A stretch of 64,000 bases of DNA from Bryobacterales bacterium F-183. Its GTDB lineage: Bacteria; Acidobacteriota; Terriglobia; Bryobacterales; Bryobacteraceae. Position 1 is the first letter of the stretch. Every line of letters begins with the position of its first letter. A program made the translations under genes and the position numbers. This document shows, piece after piece, positions 26,478 to 34,577 of this stretch. Below the pieces are notes generated by a model. It searched no databases. It had not been told where the DNA came from and saw only the letters and a program-made list of their open reading frames with translations. The stretch lies in NCBI GenBank assembly GCA_016865505.2, contig AP025252.1, positions 496,001-560,000 of the forward strand, given 5' to 3'.

Positions 26478-27926
26478 ATGATCTTCTATACGATTGAGCC
26501 GTCGCGTCTGGAGTACCTGGCGCAGGAAGAAGTCTCTCTGGCCCTCGTCATTGAGAATCGGGGCGCGGAGTCCGTCGATATCCCTGACCCCCTCGCCGGA
26601 AACAATAACGACCCGGTTTATGAAATTGTGCGGTCACCGGCAGAGGGTGAGGCGCAGGGCACGAGGGCGCTGATCAGTAATTGGAGTTCCCGGCAGGGGC
26701 CGGCGCTGCCACCTCCTACGGCACGCATACCTTTAGCTCCGGGTGCAAAATGGCAAGGCAATGTATCACTGAGCCGCCTCGCCCCAATAATGGAGCAGGC
26801 TGGCGAGTACCAGATCGGGTCTTCTATTACGGTCGAAACTGCACAGGTTATTGCTCCGAAGCGCACACTTCGCATCCAGCCTCCAGTACCAGCGACCGTG
26901 AATCTAAGTCAGGGTCTACGGCCCTTCAACCACGGCCAGGGCGAATTGGTGTTCTTACAAAAAGAGAAGTCTGCGAATGGTGTGTACATTGCTCGCGTCG
27001 AGGAAAACGAACCGGCCAACAGCGAGGTGTCGGTCCGCGCCATGATGCGGCGCGCCAACGCTTCTGCGAACGCCAACGACGCCATGAGTGCTTCGTCCAA
27101 CGTGGGTCTGTATGCCGATCTCCTCCAATGGATCGTCTGGCGAGAGGGCGCAACCGTCAAGTCGTTAAGCACAGCCGAAACCGCACCGCTCTCGGTCACC
27201 CTCGCCAGCGAGCCGGATCACTTGGTTAAGCCCGCACTCACCACCAAGGGCGGCCCAGTTTCCGTACTGGCAAGGAAAGGTGCATCCCTCACCCTCGTCT
27301 CGATCCCGAGCAAGATCTTCGCTCAACCGGAACAAAAGTGGACCTTCGAACTCCCGGTGGTCCCGGTGTCAATCACAGCAGCAATTGCACCGGTCCAAGC
27401 CGGGGGAACCCGGTACGTGGTGTTCGCAGGTGCTACCGGAAATGCTTTTGATATCTACTGCGCGACGTTCACAGAGGCCGGCTTGGGCTCAATCGACAAG
27501 CTGACGGTACCGGGCGGCAAGCTCTTAGGCCGAACTCCGATTACAGCTGCTGTCGATGCCGAAGGCGTGCTGCATGTCCTCGCTATACGCGAGTCCGCGG
27601 GGGAGGAAAGACAGTTGGCCCTTATCGAAGCGACGTTTGGCAAGGGAGAACCCAAATTCACCGCCGGCGACCTTCCCAAGCTCGCAAAGCCTGTTGACGA
27701 GGGCGGCCTTCTGCTGGTGGTTGCGGACGGCAAAGTGGTCCGCCGCGACGTAGTTATTTCGTCAGAAAAGGCGATGTGGAACCTCACCAGTAAGGGGACC
27801 TTCGCACAGATCGTTCAAAAACCGCGTTTCTATTCGCCAGTAATCTTGTTAGCGGGTAAAGAGCTTAGCTACATCCTGTTTCAGAACGACAAAGGAGCCT
27901 TTCACTTTCAGCCCTTGAACCGCTAA
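26478..27926 (+). CDS. Unknown protein of the effector-like operon
   Basis: 482 residues from ATG 26478 (495 from 26439). With the chosen start there is no signal peptide. The first ~130 residues look like a beta-sandwich (YTIEPSRLEYLAQEEVSLAL, LVIENRGAESVDIPDP). The rest is beta-rich with repeated strands (RYVVFAGATGNAFDIYCATF, GVLHVLAIRESAGEERQLAL, GGLLLVVADGKVVRRDV), compatible with a beta-propeller. No family is recognised. It is last in the block after the protease-like gene; possible immunity or partner protein by position only. Base use is more A/T-rich than the flanks, like the end of the preceding gene. Confidence 0.5.
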   Translation: MIFYTIEPSRLEYLAQEEVSLALVIENRGAESVDIPDPLAGNNNDPVYEIVRSPAEGEAQGTRALISNWSSRQGPALPPPTARIPLAPGAKWQGNVSLSRLAPIMEQAGEYQIGSSITVETAQVIAPKRTLRIQPPVPATVNLSQGLRPFNHGQGELVFLQKEKSANGVYIARVEENEPANSEVSVRAMMRRANASANANDAMSASSNVGLYADLLQWIVWREGATVKSLSTAETAPLSVTLASEPDHLVKPALTTKGGPVSVLARKGASLTLVSIPSKIFAQPEQKWTFELPVVPVSITAAIAPVQAGGTRYVVFAGATGNAFDIYCATFTEAGLGSIDKLTVPGGKLLGRTPITAAVDAEGVLHVLAIRESAGEERQLALIEATFGKGEPKFTAGDLPKLAKPVDEGGLLLVVADGKVVRRDVVISSEKAMWNLTSKGTFAQIVQKPRFYSPVILLAGKELSYILFQNDKGAFHFQPLNR

Positions 27927-28040
27927 ATCTCCTACTTACTTAGAATGTTGGGGCTAGATTCTAGGGACTTTTGCCGATAGCCCAGTACCTTTAGGTATGG
28001 CATAAATCCATTAAGGGGCATAAGACCCTCGATTGGATAT

Positions 28041-28988
28041 ATGACTGTTCCTACATTGCTGGCACCCAAAACCAAGATCCCGGACCTTTGCGACGCCGTC
28101 CTGGCGGCACGCGCGGGCGATACCAAAACGGCTCGCCACCTCATTGACCGGATCCTCGAAGCAAAGCCCGCACACGAGCAGGCGCTGCTCTGGAAAGCGG
28201 TCCTATGCCGTTCTGAGGAGTCCCCGGAAGCGTACTTGGAACAGGTTCTGGAATTGAACCCTTCCAACGGCAAGGCCTTTGAAACCCTTTCGCTGCTGCG
28301 CGTTGGGAAGGATTGCTGGAATGAGGGTCCGGCAAAAGTGGTGGCCAATTGCCCGGTTTGCTATCGCGCTACCAACGGCGAGGTGCGGTGCTGTTCCTGC
28401 GGCTCGCTGGTGACGCTGGTCTCGTGGAACGACTTTCTGCATAACGAAGACGTGGACGAGACGCGCGTGCAGGCGGGTATTGACCGCTGGCTGCAGGGCA
28501 TGCAGCGGTCCGTCAGCGCAGGTACGGCGTATTTGCTGGCGCTCGGCTACCTGAACCTCAAGCGTAGCGGCGAGGCTTGTTATTACCTGCAGAAGGCGCG
28601 TGCCATGGGCATCCAAGAGCCGGGCATGTCGGAACTGATTGAGTTTTTCCAGTCCAAGCCACTCATCCTGGTGGTTGAAGAGAATTCGCTGGTGCGGCGC
28701 TTCTTGAACACGGTCCTGACCAAGTCGGGGTACCGGGTTGTGACCGGGGTGGAAAACGCGGAGGGGCTGAAACTGTTCGCGCAGTTTCAGCCCGCCCTCG
28801 TGCTGTGTGGCGATGCGGCCTTCTGCAAGATCCTGCGCGAGGCCGGCAGCAAGACTCCGATGGTGTTGATGGGCGAAGGCTTTGGTGTGAGCGTCAAGGC
28901 CAAATTGGCCGGCGCTGCGGCGTCGCTGCGCAAGCATTGCGAACCGGAAGCGGTCGCGGCAACCGTTCGCCGGTTGATCGCCGCGTAA
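28041..28988 (+). CDS. TPR/zinc-ribbon protein with degenerate receiver domain
   Basis: 315 residues, cytoplasmic. Order: TPR-like helices (15-90, ARAGDTKTARHLIDRILEAK, AYLEQVLELNPSNGKAFETL), a zinc ribbon (Cys104, Cys107, Cys117 or 118, Cys120), another TPR-like pair (160-200), and a C-terminal receiver fold from residue 207 (LILVVEENSLVRRFLNTVLT). In the receiver the phospho-accepting Asp is missing: PALVLCGDAAF puts Gly257 at that place with Asp one residue later. So it is probably a phosphorylation-independent pseudo-receiver. No kinase is adjacent. Separated by 114 bases from the effector-like block. Confidence 0.7.
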   Translation: MTVPTLLAPKTKIPDLCDAVLAARAGDTKTARHLIDRILEAKPAHEQALLWKAVLCRSEESPEAYLEQVLELNPSNGKAFETLSLLRVGKDCWNEGPAKVVANCPVCYRATNGEVRCCSCGSLVTLVSWNDFLHNEDVDETRVQAGIDRWLQGMQRSVSAGTAYLLALGYLNLKRSGEACYYLQKARAMGIQEPGMSELIEFFQSKPLILVVEENSLVRRFLNTVLTKSGYRVVTGVENAEGLKLFAQFQPALVLCGDAAFCKILREAGSKTPMVLMGEGFGVSVKAKLAGAAASLRKHCEPEAVAATVRRLIAA

Positions 28989-29028
28989 CTCTGCAACTTT
29001 TCACCCTGCGCGGGAATCTGATGGGGGA

Positions 29029-29583
29029 ATGACTTCGGCCACTTCTCCCCTTCTGCTTCCCGCCATCCTCGAGCGGTACAGCACTCGCAGCTACACCCCG
29101 CAAAACGTTTCGAAAGAACAGATTGAGCGCATTTTCAACGCTGCGCACCTGGCGGCCTCGACCATGAACGAGCAGCCCTGGCGTTTTATTGTGGCGGCGC
29201 GCGATCTGGACCCCGAAGGTCACACGCGCATCGGCAGTACGCTGGTGCCGGGGAACGCGTGGGCGCTGGCGGCGCCAGTACTGGGGATTTCCGTCGCGGG
29301 CAAGAACTTTGCGCGCAATGGCAAACCGAATCCGTACCACAAGCACGACACCGGAGCGGCGATGGCTCTGGCGGCATTGCAGGCGGTTGCCGAAGGGTTG
29401 AACCTGCATCAAATGGGCGGGTTTGACGCCGCCAAAGCGGCTGAGGTGCTCGAGATTCCCGAAGGCTATGAGCCGGTAGCGGCGTTTGCTTTGGGATACT
29501 CGGACGCACCGGAGCCTCCGGTACGGCAGCGCAAGGCGATGCCAGAGGTCCTATTCGGGGGCAAGTTCGGCGTGGCGCTTTAG
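29029..29583 (+). CDS. Nitroreductase family protein
   Basis: 184 residues. The FMN-dependent nitroreductase fold is visible in ILERYSTRSYTPQNVSKEQI, AAHLAASTMNEQPWRFIVA, the glycine-rich HDTGAAMALAALQAVAEGL and AFALGYSDAPEPPVRQRK. These enzymes reduce nitro compounds, quinones or flavins with NAD(P)H in the cytoplasm. A run GGGGGA lies just before the ATG as Shine-Dalgarno. The substrate is not predictable. Confidence 0.9.
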   Translation: MTSATSPLLLPAILERYSTRSYTPQNVSKEQIERIFNAAHLAASTMNEQPWRFIVAARDLDPEGHTRIGSTLVPGNAWALAAPVLGISVAGKNFARNGKPNPYHKHDTGAAMALAALQAVAEGLNLHQMGGFDAAKAAEVLEIPEGYEPVAAFALGYSDAPEPPVRQRKAMPEVLFGGKFGVAL

Positions 29584-29622
29584 ACACTAAAGTTCACCAG
29601 CCTGCGGACCGACAGAACGCCT

Positions 29623-30441
29623 ATGCGCCATGCGAATTCGTCCTTTGGGCGTCGGGCGGCAGTGGCTTTGCAACAGGCGGCCAGCGGAGCCAGCAACGGC
29701 ATCGCATACGACGAGAAAGGCTACTGCGATGACTGGCGGGCGAACCTGCAGCCAGGGTTGCCTTTGGACGCTATCGAAAGCGACTTTCGCGCGGGCGACG
29801 GCAATGAACTGCGAGAGAAGTTCTGTGCGGCACACTCGTCCGCTTGCCTTGCGGTGAATGCCTTTCGGCGCTGGCGGCTCGATCCTTCGGACCTTCGTCT
29901 CGGTGGCGGTTGCCATTTCCGTACCCTTCGGTTCGAGGCGAAGATGCACTTTGGGCTTCGCCGGCCTGCCAATCTGGACGTGCTGGCCACAGCGGATACA
30001 ACCATCGTCGGCATCGAGTCCAAGTGTCTGGAATGGATTCGGCCGAAGGACGCATGCTTTTCAGAGGCGTACGAAAAGCTGCGGCCAATTCATGGGCGAA
30101 CCGCCTGGTTTGACCGATTGGACGCACTCCGAGCCAACCCCGGCGCCTACGGACACGTGGACGCCGCGCAATTGGTGAAACATGCCCTTGGTCTCGCAAG
30201 CACATACCCTTCGGGCGACATCCAACTGTGGTACGTGTTTTGGGAACCTGTGAACCACTCGCGCTGGGAGCAGTGCGGGATTCATCGGGAGCAGGCACAC
30301 CGGTTGGCCGCTGATGTAGCAGGGGACCGGGTGCAACTCGTCCCTATGAGTCATTTGCAACTTTGGGAGCAATGGGCACAGAACTCCGCGCAATCCAGCA
30401 GCCTGCAGTATCTTCGATCTCGCTATTGGATTGAGGTCTAA
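29623..30441 (+). CDS. PD-(D/E)XK nuclease-like protein (PGN_0703-type)
   Basis: 272 residues. The segment RFEAKMHFGLRRPANLDVLA and VGIESKCLEWI gives Asp119 and Glu132-x-Lys134, the PD-(D/E)XK active-site spacing. This resembles proteins annotated as PGN_0703 family putative restriction endonucleases. No methyltransferase or specificity subunit is next to it, and flanking genes are metabolic, so it is a lone gene. Defence against foreign DNA is inferred only. Start ATG 29623; 39 bases after the nitroreductase. Confidence 0.6.
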   Translation: MRHANSSFGRRAAVALQQAASGASNGIAYDEKGYCDDWRANLQPGLPLDAIESDFRAGDGNELREKFCAAHSSACLAVNAFRRWRLDPSDLRLGGGCHFRTLRFEAKMHFGLRRPANLDVLATADTTIVGIESKCLEWIRPKDACFSEAYEKLRPIHGRTAWFDRLDALRANPGAYGHVDAAQLVKHALGLASTYPSGDIQLWYVFWEPVNHSRWEQCGIHREQAHRLAADVAGDRVQLVPMSHLQLWEQWAQNSAQSSSLQYLRSRYWIEV

Positions 30442-30451
30442 TTGGTATGTC

Positions 30452-30919
30452 ATGTCTTCGTCCCTTGATTTTGACTTCCTCGTTGGTGAATGGTCGGTAC
30501 GGCACCGGCGGCTGAAGGATCGCCTGGTGGGCTCTGACGAATGGGAAGAGTTTCACGGGACCGTGTCCTGCCAGAAGATTTTGGGCGGCATCGGCAACAG
30601 CGATCAGAATTTTCTGGAATTGCCCGGCGACTTCTATCACGCGATGACGGTGCGGACGTTTGACAACACCAGCGGGGAGTGGTCGATCTGGTGGTTTGAC
30701 GGGCGTAATCCGGGGTCGTTGGATCCGCCAGTGAAAGGCCGTTTCGTCGACGGCGTGGGGACCTTTCTGGCGAAAGATACCTTCCAGGGCATCCCGATCC
30801 TGGTGCGATTCCTGTGGGACGCTCGCGATGCAACAACGCCGCGGTGGGAACAGGCCTTTTCCAAGGACGATGGGGCGACCTGGGAAACCAACTGGACGAT
30901 GACGTTCCACAAAATCTGA
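30452..30919 (+). CDS. DUF1579-like small protein
   Basis: 155 residues from ATG 30452. It begins LDFDFLVGEWSVRHRRLKDRL and has GSGxWSIWWFDG-like SGEWSIWWFDGRNPGSLDPP and WEQAFSKDDGATWETNWTM, the lipocalin-like pattern of DUF1579 and related proteins that are often next to small-molecule enzymes. No catalytic motif or signal peptide. Function unknown. Confidence 0.7.
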   Translation: MSSSLDFDFLVGEWSVRHRRLKDRLVGSDEWEEFHGTVSCQKILGGIGNSDQNFLELPGDFYHAMTVRTFDNTSGEWSIWWFDGRNPGSLDPPVKGRFVDGVGTFLAKDTFQGIPILVRFLWDARDATTPRWEQAFSKDDGATWETNWTMTFHKI

Positions 30920-30984
30920 ACGTCCTGCGGCACGGCTCATTCCGAAAACCACTCGATTTATCAAGCGCTTGGCTCAAAACAGCG

Positions 30985-31026
30985 ACGTACCCTTAAAGGG
31001 TATTTACGTACCCATTTTGGGTATTT
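30985..31026. repeat. Two tandem 21-bp repeats, each a TACCC-N5-GGGTA dyad
   Basis: Units 30985-31005 and 31006-31026 follow without gap. Both start ACGTACCC and end GGGTATTT; only the five central bases differ (TTAAA against ATTTT). Each unit is a dyad and the repeat period of 21 bp is two helical turns, so bound proteins would lie on one face. The array sits between two convergent genes and reaches into the stop codon at 31025. It lacks a GC-rich stem typical of terminators. Confidence 0.75.
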
Positions 31027-32212
31027 AGCGACCTCCGGGTGGACGCAGACTTTGGCCTTTGTACGGGTGGCGCTTGTCCCATTCGGGCCAGTTCATGTCG
31101 AGTCCTAGCCCTGGGCGGTTGGATAGCGTTGTGTAGCCTTTTGCCTGCTTGGGGAATGTACCATTCGTCAGCGGCGCAAAGTCATCCACCGCTCCGGTAT
31201 CCCACTCCTGCATGAGGAAGTTGCGGACTCCCGCCATGGCGTGAAGCGACGCGACGTGGGCCACCGGACCATAGTACATGTGGGGTGAGATCTCGGCGCC
31301 GTAGGTATCGGCCAGCGCGGCGATCTTGCGGATCTCGCTGATGCCGCCGCAGTGGATAACATCGGGCTGCACGATCTGTGCGCCTTTGGCATCCAACAGT
31401 TGCTTGAACTCGTAGCGCGAGACCAGGCCTTCGCCTCCGGCCAATGGGACCGGGGATTTGGCCGCGATGTCGCCGAGCGCTTGTGGCATCTCGCGCCAGG
31501 TCGGCTCTTCGATGAAGATGGGGCGGAACGGCGCTACCGCCTTGGCGAACTCGATGGCCGACCGGGCGCTGAAGGTCTCCCACATTTCAAGGGCGATTTC
31601 GAAGTCGGGTCCGCCACCGGCGCGTACGGCTTCTACTTCCGCGGTGAGGCGAAGGAGACGTTCGGACTCGGTGCCGCCTTTGGGCAGCACCCACTTTACG
31701 CATTGCCAGCCTTCGGCTTTGGTACGCGCGGCGAGGTCCTTCAAGGCCGCTGGAGTGCGCGGTTCTAGAGTCTGGCTCCAGTGGCTGTAGTAGAGCTTTT
31801 GCGGCTTGGCTTCCGCTGCGCCAAGCAAACGCCACACTGGTTCGCCAAGTGTCTTGCCGGCGATGTCCCAAAGGGCGATGTCCACCGAGGCGAGGGCCGT
31901 CATCAGCACGGGGCCGTTGCGGTAGCGCGACAGTTCGTAATAGGCGCGATTCCAGTGCTCTTCGATGCCGCCGGGATCTTTGCCGATCAGGTACGGCTTG
32001 AACCACTGCACCGCTTGCTCAACGATTTCGACGCGACCCGAAATCGAGGCTTCGCCAACACCCGTGACGCCCGACTCTGTTTCGATTTCTGTGAACAGAT
32101 AGTCGCGACGGCCGATAGTGTACTTGCGCGTACGGATCGCGGAGATTTTGGTTCGGGTGGCGGCGACGGCGGGAAGAGCACAAAGCCCAGTGAGAAATTG
32201 GCGGCGATGCAT
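31025..32212 (-). CDS. Mandelate racemase/enolase superfamily enzyme, Tat-exported
   Basis: 395 residues from ATG 32212. The start MHRRQFLTGLCALPAVAA is a twin-arginine signal. Enolase-superfamily layout follows: capping domain to about 135, then a barrel with VKWVLPK, metal-ligand ends EMWET, FIEEP and AGGEGL, and SPHMYYG with the likely base His. The first metal ligand is Glu rather than the usual Asp. Expected reactions are dehydration or epimerisation of acid sugars. An exported member is unusual but known in soil bacteria with large secreted enzyme sets. Confidence 0.85.
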   Translation of the reverse strand: MHRRQFLTGLCALPAVAATRTKISAIRTRKYTIGRRDYLFTEIETESGVTGVGEASISGRVEIVEQAVQWFKPYLIGKDPGGIEEHWNRAYYELSRYRNGPVLMTALASVDIALWDIAGKTLGEPVWRLLGAAEAKPQKLYYSHWSQTLEPRTPAALKDLAARTKAEGWQCVKWVLPKGGTESERLLRLTAEVEAVRAGGGPDFEIALEMWETFSARSAIEFAKAVAPFRPIFIEEPTWREMPQALGDIAAKSPVPLAGGEGLVSRYEFKQLLDAKGAQIVQPDVIHCGGISEIRKIAALADTYGAEISPHMYYGPVAHVASLHAMAGVRNFLMQEWDTGAVDDFAPLTNGTFPKQAKGYTTLSNRPGLGLDMNWPEWDKRHPYKGQSLRPPGGR

Positions 32213-32263
32213 CGGAGGAAAGATGCGCACTCAGGAGTGCACTGCGGCCAGTGTATACGTTTT

Positions 32264-33451
32264 CTACACGCGCTGAAGGACTTGTTTGGTGAGGCGTTCC
32301 ATACGCACGACGCCGACGTACTCGCCCAGTTCGTTGATGGCGACCATGGGATCAAACCGTAGGGCCATGGGACGAGTTAGCGCGCGATCCAACGCCTCCG
32401 CATCGTCGGTGCTCGATTGCAGGCGGCTAAGGGACGGCAAGGTACGGACGCCCAGGTGGGGATGCCGCTCGACGATTGCCACCGGACGGCTGAAGGTATC
32501 CGTAACGACAATGGTGTGCGCGTGTGGCTCAAGTTCCAGCAAGGCGGTCGCCTCTTCTACGGTGGAGCAGACGGGACAGGCTTCTGTGGCAGTTTCGACC
32601 GCGTGCGCCGGGGTGAGGGTACGCACACGGCTGAGAATCATCTCGGTTTTCTCAGCGCCCATTTGCACCATGCCGGGCGCAGGCCTTGCGAGGAAGTAGC
32701 CCTGTGCCAGCGGTACCTTCAGGCGGATCAGTTCGTCGAGTTCCGGAGCCGTTTCGACACCTTCTGCGATGATCCACGCGTCCAGCTTGCCAGCGGCCTG
32801 GCCAACCATTTCGATGAGCGCACTCTTGGCGCGATCGGTATCGCAATCCGTGACAAAGATACGATCGAGCTTCACAAAGTCCGGCCGCGTCACGATGACG
32901 TGATGCAAGCTCGAATAGCCCGAGCCTGTATCGTCCACCGCGATGCTGCCGCCGCGATCGCGAATGTCGCGCAGTTTGTGGGCGAGAAGATCGTAATCCC
33001 TCACCGATTCATTCTCCGTGATCTCGATCACCACGCGGCTGAGCGCACCGGCTTCCCGCAGGATCGTCTCCCAGGCCTGGGTTAAGAGAAACGAAGGGCT
33101 GACGTTGACCGACAGAAAGCAGTTGGGAGGAAGATGCGGACGTGTACGCAGCAGACTGGTTGTGACGATCTGTTCCAAACGATGGCGGAGGCCGTAGCGC
33201 TCCGCACCGTTGAACCAAAGATCGGGACTCCACTTGTAGGGAGCGTCGGTAATGAAGCGCGACAGCCCTTCGTAGCCGACGACGATACCGCGCTGCAGGT
33301 CTACAATCGGCTGGTAATGAAAGTTGATTTGCCGGTCCGGCCGCTCGAGCACTGCGCGTAACGCAGACGCGAATGCCTGCTCCTCCTGGCTGGCGCCGCC
33401 GAGTGCGCCATCCAGGGTGAGCAGATCATCGGAGATGGACCGTATTAGCAA
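32264..33451 (-). CDS. EAL-domain c-di-GMP phosphodiesterase
   Basis: 395 residues, cytoplasmic. EAL domain about 40-275: FHYQPIVDLQRG, EGL at 61-63 in place of EAL, SVNVSPSFLL, IEITENES, VDDTGSGYSSL, VKLDRIF, IIAEGVET and QGYFLARP. All metal and catalytic positions appear kept, so hydrolysis of c-di-GMP is likely. The C-terminal part (275-395) looks like a CBS- or GGDEF-leftover-type sensory segment (TIVVTDTFSRPVAIVERH). Start TTG at 33451 with GGAG a few bases upstream; 7 bases after the DUF1059 gene. Confidence 0.9.
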   Translation of the reverse strand: MLIRSISDDLLTLDGALGGASQEEQAFASALRAVLERPDRQINFHYQPIVDLQRGIVVGYEGLSRFITDAPYKWSPDLWFNGAERYGLRHRLEQIVTTSLLRTRPHLPPNCFLSVNVSPSFLLTQAWETILREAGALSRVVIEITENESVRDYDLLAHKLRDIRDRGGSIAVDDTGSGYSSLHHVIVTRPDFVKLDRIFVTDCDTDRAKSALIEMVGQAAGKLDAWIIAEGVETAPELDELIRLKVPLAQGYFLARPAPGMVQMGAEKTEMILSRVRTLTPAHAVETATEACPVCSTVEEATALLELEPHAHTIVVTDTFSRPVAIVERHPHLGVRTLPSLSRLQSSTDDAEALDRALTRPMALRFDPMVAINELGEYVGVVRMERLTKQVLQRV

Positions 33452-33458
33452 AAGCTCC

Positions 33459-33638
33459 CTACGCCGCGAGGGGTTTGATCATTCCAACAACTTGCGCTAC
33501 CAGCCCGGCCGGGATGTCTGTCATGCCATGGTCCCTCTTGGCGTGTTCCGCTACCTGCCCCAGAATTTCGTCGTTCGACGAACCACGAAATACTGCCTTA
33601 CAACCAGGAACTACGTCACCGCATGCGAACTGTTTCAT
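33459..33638 (-). CDS. DUF1059 small protein
   Basis: 59 residues from ATG 33638. MKQFACGDVVPGCKAVFRG, AEHAKRDHGM and a final helix match DUF1059, a small family with conserved Cys (6, 13) and His residues suggestive of metal binding. Role unknown. It precedes the EAL gene by 7 bases and is likely co-transcribed, so it may modulate c-di-GMP turnover; that is inference. A GATAAC box 6 bases before the ATG suggests a leaderless start. Confidence 0.85.
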   Translation of the reverse strand: MKQFACGDVVPGCKAVFRGSSNDEILGQVAEHAKRDHGMTDIPAGLVAQVVGMIKPLAA

Positions 33639-33698
33639 ACAGTCGTTATCGACCCGGCTCAAGGAGCGTTTTAGTGTATATTGAGCGAACGCAACCGT

Positions 33699-34577
33699 AT
33701 GATCCAAGTCACAGAGAATGGCTCCGGCCAGCTTGTCGTAACCGGTGGAAACTACAAACTTTTGGTCCCGCTGGACTATGGCCCGAGGGTTATGTCCTTG
33801 GCTCTGGGGGATGGTCCTAACCTATTCCAGGTGATGGAGGGGGAAGACCCGAACGCCGAGTTGCGGATTCGCGGCGGGCACCGCCTGTGGGTGGCGCCGG
33901 AACGCAAGGCGGTGACCTGGGTGGACGATAACCTGCCCGTCGAGATCGAGCAGGTGGAAGACTACCGGCTAATTGTACGCGGGGGACGCGAGGCGCGGAC
34001 GGGCCTGATCAAGGAGATGGCGATTGAGATCGACCGCGGCGTGGTGTGCATCACGCATCAGATCTACAACACGACGCATTGGCGGATTGAGCTGGCGCCG
34101 TGGGCGTTGACCATCATGAACCCCGGTGGCTGGGCCATTGCGCCGTTCCCGCCGCGGGGCAAGCATCCCGTGGATTTGGCGCCATCGAACCCGCTGGTGA
34201 TGTGGCCGTACACCGATCTATCCGATCCGCGATGGAAGTTCCACGAGAACTGCTTTACGTTGCGGCAGGACTCGTCGATCGTCGGGCGACCGCAGAAGAT
34301 CGGGAGCTTTGCGGCTGAGACCTGGTGCGCGTATGTGTGGAACGGGTATGTGTTCCGCAAGCGGAGCCAAGGGTACGATCACATGGACTACCCGGACATG
34401 GGTTGCTCGTTCGAGCTGTTTTCCAATCACGAGATGCTGGAGCTCGAGACGCTGAGTCCGATTGTGTCGCTCGATCCCGGCGAGTGCGTACGGCATGAGG
34501 AGGAGTGGACCCTGGAGCAGGTGTCTGCTGAGCAGACGGGTACGCCGGAAGCGCCTGGCCCTTACTTCTTCTCGTAG
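33699..34577 (+). CDS. Galactose-mutarotase-fold protein (DUF4380-like)
   Basis: 292 residues from ATG 33699. A possible TTG start at 33681 falls inside the -10-like TATATT (33677-33682), so the later ATG is preferred. Beta-supersandwich pattern of aldose-epimerase-like proteins: DYGPRVMSLALGDGPNLFQV, GGHRLWVAPERKAVTWVDDN, HQIYNTTHWRIELAPWALTIM, GCSFELFSNHEMLELETLSP. No signal peptide. Probably binds or epimerises a sugar; specificity unknown. The 3' end overlaps the convergent amidohydrolase by 16 bases. Confidence 0.75.
   Translation: MIQVTENGSGQLVVTGGNYKLLVPLDYGPRVMSLALGDGPNLFQVMEGEDPNAELRIRGGHRLWVAPERKAVTWVDDNLPVEIEQVEDYRLIVRGGREARTGLIKEMAIEIDRGVVCITHQIYNTTHWRIELAPWALTIMNPGGWAIAPFPPRGKHPVDLAPSNPLVMWPYTDLSDPRWKFHENCFTLRQDSSIVGRPQKIGSFAAETWCAYVWNGYVFRKRSQGYDHMDYPDMGCSFELFSNHEMLELETLSPIVSLDPGECVRHEEEWTLEQVSAEQTGTPEAPGPYFFS

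Noticed and set aside
27932-28348. 138-codon minus-strand frame at the end of the effector-like block, a candidate antisense or immunity gene
   Set aside because: Mostly antisense to the zinc-ribbon protein gene, Arg/Ser-rich, no start signal; taken as a shadow.
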